In this document: positions 27,997 to 36,953 of the stretch, one piece after another
Layout: each line of letters opens with the position of its first letter
How positions within the stretch are numbered: position 1 is the stretch's first letter
Assembly: GCA_025964675.1 (NCBI GenBank)
Contig: JAOPYI010000214.1
Location: 1 to 56,813, forward strand
Reading direction: 5' to 3'
Source of the DNA: Sphaerisporangium sp.
GTDB lineage: Bacteria; Actinomycetota; Actinomycetes; Streptosporangiales; Streptosporangiaceae
DNA: 56,813 nucleotides
The notes under the pieces: generated by a model
What the model saw: the letters and a program-made list of their open reading frames with translations, nothing else
What the model was told of the DNA's origin: nothing
Database searches by the model: none
Position numbers and translations under genes: made by a program

Positions 27997-29066
27997 GTGG
28001 TCTCCTCAGCGGGGAAGCGGCTGCGCAGGACGCCCATGGGGGCGTAGCGCCATCGGGAGAGGTGGCGGGCTGCGTAGATCAGCTCGCGGCACTCCTGCTC
28101 GATCTCGAACGGGCCGAGCAGCGTCTCGTCGAGGAGCGCGGAGATGCCGTGTGAGGCCAGGCGCTCGCGGTAGGCCGACAGCAGGGCGTCGCGGCCGGTC
28201 GCGGCCCACCGGATAGCCCCCGCCGGGTCGGCGTCTCTGCGCAGGATCGCCACCTGGGCCACGTGTTCGAGGCTGGTGCGGAGCTGCGCGAGGTCGCGGG
28301 CCGCCGGCTGGAACAGGCCGGTCTCCGCGACCGTCGGGTTGCCGTCGAAGTCGATCACGGCGTAGCCGTCGCGCCAGCGGAGCGTCTGGCCGACGTGCAG
28401 GTCGCCGTGGATGCGGATCAGCGGGGCCGCGCTCACGCGGCGGAGCGCGCCGATCTCCCCCAAGAGCATGTCCGCTCGCTCGGCCAGCCAGGCGCCGTCC
28501 TCGCCGCCCGTCAGCTCCAGCGCCTCGCCCAGGGCCCTCTGGGCGCGCGCCGCCCATTCGCCGCCCGGGTGCGCGTTCCGTACAGGGTCGGGGATCGCCG
28601 GCGAGGGGGTGGCCATGGCCGCGTGCAGGTTGGCGGCGAGGCGTCCGAGGTCGGCGGCGAAGGCGGTACGCCCGGCCACCGCCTCGTCCACGCACCACTC
28701 CCAGCCGTCCGTGGCGTCCGGCAGGTAGGCGGTGACCAGGGCGACCAGCGTCTCGGTCCCGTCGGGGGAGCGCGCCGACAGGGCGGCGTACGGTAAGGCG
28801 GTCTCAGTGAAACCGACGGCCGTCAGATGGGCGAAGATCTCAGGGGCGGGCTGGGGGAGCGGAAGCGGCGGCGTGAGCCACTTGACCACCACCTGCTCGC
28901 CCACGACGACAGAGCGGTTCGTCTGGTCGACGTCGAAGCCCCGTTCGGCGGCCGTGACCTGGATGGGAGGCAGAGGATGGAACCGCAGGACCGTGAGGCC
29001 CCCGGGAGGACCGGCGTCGTGCGACAGCGCGCCGACGAGGCGGGCGGTCGTGCCGTCCCCGGCCAC
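27993..29066 (-). CDS. Actinobacterial glucosamine kinase-family protein (aminoglycoside phosphotransferase-like fold)
   Basis: The kinase has an eukaryotic-like/APH fold: the catalytic loop is IRIHGDLHVGQTL, the metal-binding motif VIDFDGNP, and Lys in VVVKWLT. The C-terminal ECRELIYAARHLSRWRYAP closely fits the fingerprint I recall for actinobacterial glucosamine kinases (EC-x-E-x2-YAA, then L-x-x-W-x-YAP). The GTG at 29066 gives 357 aa and leaves the inverted repeat at 29104 upstream. A GTG at 29147 gives 384 aa but would put that repeat inside the gene. First gene of a two-gene operon with the SIS protein. Maltokinase is the alternative assignment, but the fingerprint argues against it. 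Confidence 0.82.
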   Translation of the reverse strand: MAGDGTTARLVGALSHDAGPPGGLTVLRFHPLPPIQVTAAERGFDVDQTNRSVVVGEQVVVKWLTPPLPLPQPAPEIFAHLTAVGFTETALPYAALSARSPDGTETLVALVTAYLPDATDGWEWCVDEAVAGRTAFAADLGRLAANLHAAMATPSPAIPDPVRNAHPGGEWAARAQRALGEALELTGGEDGAWLAERADMLLGEIGALRRVSAAPLIRIHGDLHVGQTLRWRDGYAVIDFDGNPTVAETGLFQPAARDLAQLRTSLEHVAQVAILRRDADPAGAIRWAATGRDALLSAYRERLASHGISALLDETLLGPFEIEQECRELIYAARHLSRWRYAPMGVLRSRFPAEETT

Positions 29067-29103
29067 CGGCGGCCACCTGTGAGACAGAATCCCGCCAGGA
29101 TCT

Positions 29104-29121
29104 GTTGAACTCGGATTCAAC
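29104..29121. promoter_or_regulatory. Candidate TetR operator, kinase/transporter divergent promoter
   Basis: GTTGAA-CTCGGA-TTCAAC is a perfect inverted repeat with a 6-nt spacer between the glucosamine-kinase operon (minus) and the ABC importer operon (plus). Its core TTGAA-N6-TTCAA recurs at 33936-33951 next to the TetR gene, suggesting a shared regulator. Confidence 0.6.
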
Positions 29122-29273
29122 TCAACAACCAAACTACGAGCTAACAATGTCCGGCAAAGTCTTGCTCATGTTGATATGTGCTGCAACACTCCTGCTTTGG
29201 TCTGCCGTGCGAAGGTCAGGCACTGCGGCTTTTTTCGTACCACGGAACCTTAAAAACCTAAGGAGTAGCGGCC

Positions 29274-30410
29274 GTGTCCCGAATCCGGTACACCCGTCGT
29301 CTTCCGGCTGCAGCGATCGCCGCCGGTCTTGTGCTTGCCCTCGCTGCGTGTGGCGGAAGCAGCTCGACAAGCGCCGACGGTGCGGCGCCGAGCGCGGCGA
29401 CAGACCAGCTCAATCCGAACGCGGACTTGAGCAAGCAGTCGCTCAATATCACCATCTGGGACGGGTACAGCCCGAAGGACCTGCCCCAGCGCGTGAAGGA
29501 GAAGCTCGGCTTCGACGTCAAGGTTGCCATCCACGACACCAACGAGATGGCCATGGCCAAGCTCGCCACCAACACCGACAGCGGCATCGACGTGGGCTTC
29601 GTCTCGGGTCAGTACGCGCAGGCGCTCAACGAGCAGGGCCTGCTGGAGCCGCTCCACCCCGAGCTGATCCCGAACCTCGCCAACCTGTACCCCGAGGCGT
29701 CGCAGATGTCCTTCGACAAGGGCAACAAGTTCTCGGTGCCCTACACCTGGGGCACGACGGGCATCTGCTACCGCACCGACATGGTGAAGACGCCCCCGAC
29801 GAGCTGGAACGACATCCTGAATCCGCCGGCGGACCTCAAGGGCAAGGTCACCATGATGACCACGGAGCGCTGGCTCGCGCTGCCCGCCCTGAAGTACCTC
29901 GGCGACTCCATCAACACCACCGACGACAAGCAGCTCGCCCAGGCCAAGGATCTCCTGATCAAGGCCAAGCAGTGGGGCATGCTGTACGACGACACCACCT
30001 TCGGCGCGAAGCTGGACAAGGGTGAGGCCGCGATGGTCGAGGCGTGGGACGGCTGGTGCCCGACCACGAACCCGAAGATCAAGTTCATGGTGCCGAAGGA
30101 GGGCAGCGACCTCTGGTCGGACACCATGGTGATCATGAAGTCCTCCAAGAACAAGGAGGCCGCCCACGCGTTCATCAACTTCATCCTCGATCCGAAGGTC
30201 CACAGCTGGGTGGCCGAGAACATCCTCTACAAGGTGCCCAACAAGGCCGCCATGGACCTGGTCGCCCAGAACGACAAGCCGCTCCTCGAGAAGAACGCCC
30301 CGCTGAAGATGACCCCGGCGGAGCTGCTCAAGGGCGAGTCGATCATCGACCTCGGCGAGGCGTCCAGCAAGTACACCCGTCTCGCCACCGAAATCTCGGC
30401 GAAGCAGTAG
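29274..30410 (+). CDS. ABC importer substrate-binding lipoprotein, spermidine/putrescine type (PotD-like)
   Basis: The 378-aa periplasmic-binding lipoprotein has a signal peptide LPAAAIAAGLVLALAAC, with Cys26 as lipidation site and a Gly/Ser-rich linker after it. The mature part is PotD-like: LNITIWDGYSPKDLPQ, VPYTWGTTGICYRTD, and WNDILNPPADLKGKV. The PotD family binds polyamines but relatives bind other amino compounds. The GTG start has AAGGAG 8 nt upstream, after an AT-rich leader. It is the first gene of an importer operon of four genes (SBP, two permeases, ATPase), divergent from the amino-sugar kinase operon across the candidate TetR operator. Confidence 0.92.
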   Translation: MSRIRYTRRLPAAAIAAGLVLALAACGGSSSTSADGAAPSAATDQLNPNADLSKQSLNITIWDGYSPKDLPQRVKEKLGFDVKVAIHDTNEMAMAKLATNTDSGIDVGFVSGQYAQALNEQGLLEPLHPELIPNLANLYPEASQMSFDKGNKFSVPYTWGTTGICYRTDMVKTPPTSWNDILNPPADLKGKVTMMTTERWLALPALKYLGDSINTTDDKQLAQAKDLLIKAKQWGMLYDDTTFGAKLDKGEAAMVEAWDGWCPTTNPKIKFMVPKEGSDLWSDTMVIMKSSKNKEAAHAFINFILDPKVHSWVAENILYKVPNKAAMDLVAQNDKPLLEKNAPLKMTPAELLKGESIIDLGEASSKYTRLATEISAKQ

Positions 30411-30423
30411 CGACGGTTGCGAC

Positions 30424-31362
30424 TTGACTACCAAGCACGACATCGCAGGACCCGGCGCGGTGGCCGGCCCCTCCACGGGCCGGCCGCCGCGCCGGTCGCG
30501 TGCCCTCGGGTCGGCCGCCGCCCGCCTGGTCTTCCTCGGCCCGGGGCTCGGCTACCTGATCGTCTTCCTCATCGTGCCGCTCGCCCTCGTGCTGAGCTAC
30601 ACGATCTTCAAGCGGGGCCGGTTCGGCGGGGTGGTGTACGAGGCGACGGCGGACAACTTCGGCCGTCTGTTCGACCCGCTCTACCTCGACATCGTCATCA
30701 GCTCGGTGAGGACCGCCGCGCTGACGACGCTGATCGCGTTGCTGATCGGCTACCCCACGGCCTACGTCATCGCCCTGCTTCCCCGCAGGTGGAAGACGAT
30801 CGCGCTGATCGCGATCGTGATGCCCTTCTGGACCAACTTCCTGATCCGGGTCTACGCCTGGATCATCCTGCTGAGCGGGCCCGGTCTGGTGAACAACGCG
30901 CTCACCGGCATCGGCCTGATCGACAAGCCGATCCAGCTTCTCTACAACGAGGGCACGATCGTCACCGGCCTGCTCTACTCCTACCTGCCGCTCATGATCC
31001 TTCCGCTGTACGCCGCCATCGAGCGTCTGGACCCGCAGCTCCGCGAGGCGTCGGCCAACCTCGGAGCGCGTCCCGCGCGCACGCTGCTGTCGGTGACGCT
31101 CCCGTTGACCGTGCCTGGAATCCTCACCGGATGCGTCTTCGTCTTCGTGCCGTGCCTTGGGAACTTCGTGGTCCCCGAGATCCTCGGGGGCGGGCGCTCG
31201 ATCATGGCCGGCAACCTGATCAGGGACCAGTTCCTCAAGGCTCGCGACTGGCCGTTCGGCTCGACCCTGGCGCTGGCGGTGGTCGCGATTCTGATCATCC
31301 TGCTGTTCCTGCAGGCCTGGGTCTCGCGGGCCTACGGGGGGATAGAGGGCCGTCGTGCCTAG
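30424..31362 (+). CDS. ABC importer permease 1 (PotB-like)
   Basis: The 312-aa membrane permease starts from a TTG 13 nt after the lipoprotein stop, with a soluble N-terminal stretch of about 35 residues. About six helices follow (GLGYLIVFLIVPLALVLSYTIF, TLIALLIGYPTAYVIALL, IALIAIVMPFWTNFLIR and others). The EAA loop is present as LREASANLGARPARTLLSVTLPLTVPG, which contacts the ATPase. The sequence pattern is that of PotB/PotH. It overlaps the second permease by 8 nt, so assembly is co-translational. Confidence 0.92.
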   Translation: MTTKHDIAGPGAVAGPSTGRPPRRSRALGSAAARLVFLGPGLGYLIVFLIVPLALVLSYTIFKRGRFGGVVYEATADNFGRLFDPLYLDIVISSVRTAALTTLIALLIGYPTAYVIALLPRRWKTIALIAIVMPFWTNFLIRVYAWIILLSGPGLVNNALTGIGLIDKPIQLLYNEGTIVTGLLYSYLPLMILPLYAAIERLDPQLREASANLGARPARTLLSVTLPLTVPGILTGCVFVFVPCLGNFVVPEILGGGRSIMAGNLIRDQFLKARDWPFGSTLALAVVAILIILLFLQAWVSRAYGGIEGRRA

Positions 31363-32124
31363 ACGCCGGATGATCTACGTGCCCTTCTGGGCCACCTACG
31401 TCTTCCTCTACACGCCGATCATCGTGCTCGTCGTGATGTCGTTCAACGCCGGCAAGTCGCCGTACGTCTTCGAGGGCGTCAGCCTGAAGTGGTACGGCGA
31501 GCTCGCCGGGGACGAGACGATCAGGAACGGCCTGATCAACACGCTGATCGTCGCCGTGGGGGCCACCGTGCTCTCCACCGTGCTCGGCACGCTGCTGGCC
31601 GTGGGAATGGCGCGCCACAGCCGGTCACGGCTGCTGGACGCGCTCGGCCTGCTGCCCGCCATCCTCCCCGACATCGTCCTTGGAATCGGCCTGCTGGTCT
31701 TCTACGTGACGGTCAAGATGACGCTGGGGCTCCATTCGGTGATCCTCGCCCACACGGTGTTCGGCATGGCGTACGTGGCCGCCGTGGTGCGCACCCGGCT
31801 GAACCACGCCGACACCTCGCTGGAGGAGGCGTCCCGCGACCTCGGAGCCTCGCCGCTGACGACGTTCACGCGGATCACGCTGCCGACCCTGGCACCCGGC
31901 ATCGCGGCGGGCGCGCTGCTGGCGTTCACGCTCTCCATCGACGAGTTCGTGATCGCGTTCTTCACCTCGGCCCCGACCGAGCCGACGCTGCCCATCGTCA
32001 TCTACTCGATGGTGCGCTTCGGGGTCACCCCTGAGATCAACGCGCTGGCGACGATCCTGCTCGCGGTGAGCTTCACCGTGGTCATCGTCGCCCAGCGGAT
32101 GACCCGACTGACGGAGTCCCTGTC

Positions 32125-32128
<4 letters not shown>
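31355..32128 (+). CDS. ABC importer permease 2 (PotC-like)
   Basis: The 257-aa permease has six predicted helices, beginning FWATYVFLYTPIIVLVVMSFNAGK. The EAA loop is LEEASRDLGASPLTTFTRITLPTLAPG, and DEFVIAFFTSAPTEPTLPIVIYSMVRFGVTPEINA is a PotC/PotI signature. GTG start, overlapping permease 1 by 8 nt and the ATPase gene by 4 nt (TTGA). It completes a heterodimeric polyamine-type channel. Confidence 0.93.
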
Positions 32129-33189
<1,061 letters not shown>

Positions 33190-33218
33190 CCGGACGGCTT
33201 GGCGGTGCGGACGCGAGG

Positions 33219-33833
33219 TCAGTGAGCGGCGGCCTGGAGCGTGTTGCCGGTGACCGTCCTGGCGTAGGTCAGGATGTTCTCGGCGGCCTCGTCGGGGCCG
33301 ATCAGCGGGTGGCGCGCCGTGATGCGGTAGCCGTAGGCGTCCTCCAGCGCGACGAGGTTCCGCGAGATCACCACCGAGTCCCCGGTGAGGGTGAACACGC
33401 CGAGCGCCGCCCCGGTGTCCAGGATCGTCTGGTACATCGCGACCTGCCGGTCGTACAGCGTGGTGAGCAGGACCGCGTACACGCGGTTGCGGGCCGCCGC
33501 GCCGCCGAGCTCGTTGAGCAGCCGTACGCCCTGGTCGTCGTGACCGACCGGCAGCCCGGACCTGATCGTGACCACCAGCTTCTCGGCGGGGTCGCTCAGC
33601 CGCGCGATGCGCTTGACGCGCAGCTCGTAGAACCGCTCCATCCCCGCGTGATGGGCCTCCACCAGAAGCTCGCTCAGATCGGGGTAGTGGTACAGCACCG
33701 CGCCCGACGTCAGCCCGGCCTCCTCGGCCACGTGGTGGAGATGAACTCCCTGGGTGCCGTGACGGAGGATCGCCCGGCGGGCGGCTTCGATGAGGTCCAC
33801 CCTCCGGTCCGCGCGGCTCTTGCGCGAGCTCAT
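33219..33833 (-). CDS. TetR-family transcriptional regulator
   Basis: The 204-aa regulator has the N-terminal helix-turn-helix RVDLIEAARRAILRHGTQGVHLHHVAEEAGLTSGAVLYHYPDLSELL-type pattern at residues about 10-55, then a helical ligand-binding domain. The ATG at 33833 has GGGGAGG upstream. It diverges from the glycosyltransferase gene over 130 nt. The TTGAA-N6-TTCAA repeat in that gap (33936) matches one in the kinase/importer divergent promoter, so this protein is the best candidate to control the whole cassette. C-terminal domain resembles the BetI-like type, but I cannot name the ligand. Confidence 0.92.
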   Translation of the reverse strand: MSSRKSRADRRVDLIEAARRAILRHGTQGVHLHHVAEEAGLTSGAVLYHYPDLSELLVEAHHAGMERFYELRVKRIARLSDPAEKLVVTIRSGLPVGHDDQGVRLLNELGGAAARNRVYAVLLTTLYDRQVAMYQTILDTGAALGVFTLTGDSVVISRNLVALEDAYGYRITARHPLIGPDEAAENILTYARTVTGNTLQAAAH

Positions 33834-33935
33834 GCCAGCCTCCCCTGTCCCCGTTGTTGAAGATGGAGTGTAAAGCGCCTCAACTGCTTCAGGCCATACA
33901 AGCCTGGCTATTGACCTACCCCGTCCCCACGTATT

Positions 33936-33951
33936 TGAATCGTTCTTCAAT
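33936..33951. promoter_or_regulatory. Candidate TetR operator, tetR/glycosyltransferase divergent promoter
   Basis: TTGAA-TCGTTC-TTCAA is an inverted repeat with a 6-nt spacer, 13 nt upstream of the glycosyltransferase start. It shares arms and spacing with the repeat at 29105-29120. Confidence 0.6.
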
Positions 33952-33963
33952 TTCGATGGAGTA

Positions 33964-35253
33964 ATGATGGCCACCATCCTGTTCATGCCGGAAAGCGCCT
34001 ACGGGCCGACGAACAACTGCGTCGGCGTCGGCGACATCCTGCGCCGGCGAGGCCACCGCGTGGTCTTCGCGGCCGAGGCGTCGTGGAAGGGCAAGCTGAC
34101 GGCGCTGGGCTTCGAGGAGGACCTGGTCGACCTCGCCCCGCCGGCCGAGGAGGAGCAGGACGCGGGCCAGTTCTGGAAGGACTTCATCCGGGACACCGCC
34201 CCGGAGTACCGCAAGTCCACCTTCGCGCAGCTCGAGACCGTCACCAAGCCCATCTGGGACGCGCTCATCGACGGCACGAAGTACTGCGAGCCGCAGCTCA
34301 AGGCGATCATCGAGCGGGTGAACCCCGACGTCATCGTCGAGGACAACGTGATCACCTTCCCCGCTCTGCTGACCGCGGGCAAGCCGTTCGTGCGCATCGT
34401 CTCCTGCAACCCTCTGGAGGTGAAGGGCGACGGCGTCGCGCCGGTGTTCAGCGGCCTTCCCGCCGAGGACGGCGGCGAGTGGGAGGCGTTCCGCGCGGAG
34501 TACGACCGCACTCACCGGGAGATCTGGACGGCCTTCAACGAGTGGGTCGTCGAGCAGGGCGCCCCCGCGCTGCCCGAGCTGGAGTTCATCCACGAGGGCG
34601 ACCTGAACCTCTACGTGTTCCCCGAGATCGCCGACTACACCGACGCCCGCCCGCTGGACGAGTCGTGGCACCGCCTGGACTCCTCGGTCCGTGAGACCGA
34701 CGAGTCGTTCGAGCTGCCCGCCTCGCTCGCCGGCCGCGATGGGGCGCTGGTCTACTTCTCGCTCGGTTCGCTCGGCTCGGCCGACGTGGAGCTGATGCGG
34801 CGCGTGATCGACGTGCTCGCCACCACGCCTCACCGCTTCATCGTGTCCAAGGGGCCGCTCCACGAGGAGATCAAGCTCGCCGACAACATGTGGGGCGCGG
34901 AGTTCGTCCCGCAGACGAAGATCATCCCTCTGGTTGACCTGGTCATCACGCACGGTGGCAACAACACCACCACCGAGGCGCTGCACTTCGGCAAGCCGAT
35001 GATCCTGCTGCCGCTGTTCTGGGACCAGTACGACAACGCCCAGCGGATCGACGAGCTGGGCTACGGCGTGCGCCTGTCGACGTACACCTTCACCGACGAG
35101 GAGCTCACAGGCGCGCTTGACGGGCTGCTCGGCGACACCGGGCTGCGGGCGCGCCTCGCCGAGGCGGGCAAGGAGATCCGCCGCCGCGACGGTCTGCGCA
35201 AGGCCGCCGACCTCATCGAGGATACGGCGACGGGCACGCCCGCCTCCGCCTGA
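33964..35253 (+). CDS. GT1-family (UGT/macrolide-type) glycosyltransferase
   Basis: The protein is about 428 aa with a GT-B fold. The C-terminal donor-binding motif ITHGGNNTTTEALHFGKPMILLPL-type and FWDQYDNAQRI are clear UGT features, and VYFSLGSLGSAD is the usual hinge-strand motif. The N-terminus reads FMPESAYGPTNNCVGVGDILRRRGH. In many GT1 enzymes the corresponding loop has a catalytic His (H-x-N-P); no His is seen here, so the mechanism or substrate may differ. Two consecutive ATGs (33964, 33967); the second has better spacing from GGAG. It is followed 75 nt later by an aldehyde dehydrogenase. Acceptor unknown. Confidence 0.88.
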   Translation: MMATILFMPESAYGPTNNCVGVGDILRRRGHRVVFAAEASWKGKLTALGFEEDLVDLAPPAEEEQDAGQFWKDFIRDTAPEYRKSTFAQLETVTKPIWDALIDGTKYCEPQLKAIIERVNPDVIVEDNVITFPALLTAGKPFVRIVSCNPLEVKGDGVAPVFSGLPAEDGGEWEAFRAEYDRTHREIWTAFNEWVVEQGAPALPELEFIHEGDLNLYVFPEIADYTDARPLDESWHRLDSSVRETDESFELPASLAGRDGALVYFSLGSLGSADVELMRRVIDVLATTPHRFIVSKGPLHEEIKLADNMWGAEFVPQTKIIPLVDLVITHGGNNTTTEALHFGKPMILLPLFWDQYDNAQRIDELGYGVRLSTYTFTDEELTGALDGLLGDTGLRARLAEAGKEIRRRDGLRKAADLIEDTATGTPASA

Positions 35254-35328
35254 GTACGACCCTCGCCGGTCCCCGCGCCACAGCCGGAACGGGGCCCGGC
35301 CGCACCAAAGCACCAAGGAAAGAGCACC

Positions 35329-36759
35329 ATGAGCAGGACACGCGTCAACCCCGCCACCGGAGATCGCCTGGAAGCAGTGTCCGACACCCGGCTCGGGGAG
35401 GTGGCCGGAGCCGTACGGAAGGCGCGGGACGCCTACCAGCAGTGGTCGGCGGCGACGCCGGCCGAGCGGTCGCGGGCGCTGCTGCGCCTGGCGGACCTCG
35501 TGGAGGCCGACGCCGGGGAGCTGACGAGGCTCGAGGTGGCCGAGACCGGCAAGCCGGCCTCGGTGTTCCGTGACGGCGAGCTGCCGTTCGCGGCCGACAA
35601 CCTGCGGTTCTTCGCGGGCGCCGCGCGCTCGCTCGAGGGGACCGGCGCGGGTGTCCTGAGCTCCGGCTACACCTCGGTGCTCGTACGCCGCCCGATCGGC
35701 GTCGTCGCCTCCATCGCGCCCTGGAACTTCCCGCTGGTGATGGCACTCTGGAAGCTCGGTCCCGCCCTCGCCGCGGGCAACGGGGTGGTCATCAAGCCGG
35801 CCCCCCAGACACCCGGCACGACGCTGCGCCTGGCGGAGCTGATGGCCAAGGCGGGCCTCCCCGGGGGGCTCGTCCAGGTCGTGACCGGGGACGCCGAGGT
35901 GGGGGAGGCCCTGGTCGGCGACCCCGGGATCGACATGATCAGCGTGACCGGCTCGACGGCGACCGGCCGTTCCATCATGCGGCGCGCGGCCGGCGACCCC
36001 GGCGACGCGCACTCAGGGCTGAAGCGCGTGCACCTGGAGCTGGGCGGCAAGGCGCCGGCGCTGGTGTTCGGGGACGCCGACCTGGCCGAGATGGCGAGGG
36101 GCGTCGCCATGGGCGCGACGTACAACACCGGCCAGGACTGCACGGCGGCCACGCGCGTCTACGTGGAGCGCGAGGTGTACGCCGAGTCGGTGGAGGCGCT
36201 GAGGGCGACGTTGGAGGGCGTGCGGACGGGTGACCCCTGGGACCCGGCGACTGACATCGGGCCGCTCATCTCGGGGAGCCACCGGGCTCGGGTGCACGGG
36301 TTCGTGGAGCGGGCCGCCGCCGGGGGCGCGGAGATCGTGTGCGGTGGCGCCATGCCTGAGGGGCCGGGGTTCTTCTACCCGCCCACGCTGATCGCCGGGG
36401 CCGCCCAGGGCAGCGAGATAGTGCAGGGCGAGATTTTCGGGCCGGTGCTCGTCGTGCTGCCGTTCTCCGGGGAGGACGAGGCGGTCCGGCTCGCCAACGA
36501 CACGCCGTACGGGCTCGCCTCGTCGGTGTGGTCGCGTGACGTGGGGAGGGCGCTTCGGGTGTCCCACCGGCTCGATGTGGGCGTCACCTGGGTCAATGAC
36601 CACCTGCCTATCGCATCCGAGGCCCCGCACGGAGGCGTCAAGGGTAGCGGCTTCGGCAAGGACATGAGCCAGGAATCCGTACAGGAATACTCGGTTACCA
36701 GGCACCTGATGATCAAACATGCTCCCGCCGAGGTCCGTGATGGCTTCCGCCCCGCATAG
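35329..36759 (+). CDS. Aldehyde dehydrogenase, gamma-aminobutyraldehyde type
   Basis: The 476-aa enzyme is full length. It has PWNFPLVMALWKLGPALAAGN, LELGGKAPALVF (general base Glu), NTGQDCTAATRVYVE with nucleophile Cys271, GEIFGPVLVV, and HGGVKGSGFGKDMS near the end. The LVMALWK and GQDCTAATR forms are typical of PatD/aminobutyraldehyde and betaine aldehyde dehydrogenases. Good ribosome site (AAGGAA). Downstream of the glycosyltransferase and in the same cassette as a polyamine-type importer, which supports oxidation of an amino-aldehyde derived from the imported compound. The substrate remains inferred. Confidence 0.92.
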   Translation: MSRTRVNPATGDRLEAVSDTRLGEVAGAVRKARDAYQQWSAATPAERSRALLRLADLVEADAGELTRLEVAETGKPASVFRDGELPFAADNLRFFAGAARSLEGTGAGVLSSGYTSVLVRRPIGVVASIAPWNFPLVMALWKLGPALAAGNGVVIKPAPQTPGTTLRLAELMAKAGLPGGLVQVVTGDAEVGEALVGDPGIDMISVTGSTATGRSIMRRAAGDPGDAHSGLKRVHLELGGKAPALVFGDADLAEMARGVAMGATYNTGQDCTAATRVYVEREVYAESVEALRATLEGVRTGDPWDPATDIGPLISGSHRARVHGFVERAAAGGAEIVCGGAMPEGPGFFYPPTLIAGAAQGSEIVQGEIFGPVLVVLPFSGEDEAVRLANDTPYGLASSVWSRDVGRALRVSHRLDVGVTWVNDHLPIASEAPHGGVKGSGFGKDMSQESVQEYSVTRHLMIKHAPAEVRDGFRPA

Positions 36760-36850
36760 TTACGGAAGCGAGAAGGGGGATTTATCCCGCTAAGTAGCTA
36801 TTTATTACCGTTTGTCAAGAAATGTTCTGTTGGCCGATCTGGTAAGGGTG

Positions 36851-36864
36851 TGCTCCAATTACCC
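36851..36864 (+). promoter_or_regulatory. Conserved promoter-proximal element of conservons 2 and 3 (copy upstream of cvnA2)
   Basis: TGCTCCAATTACCC here recurs exactly at 46551-46564 before cvnA3. Both are followed by a TACCCCCC run and a shared GAGAGGTTGCGA ribosome-site region. It is likely a promoter or activator site; the intervening sequence is not conserved. Confidence 0.55.
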
Positions 36865-36953
36865 TCGCCTGATGGATGTCTCGGACGTCTCATGCGCCTC
36901 GCGCGTGACGTACCCCCCTGCACGCCAGGCTCGGTGAGAGGTTGCGAAAATCA

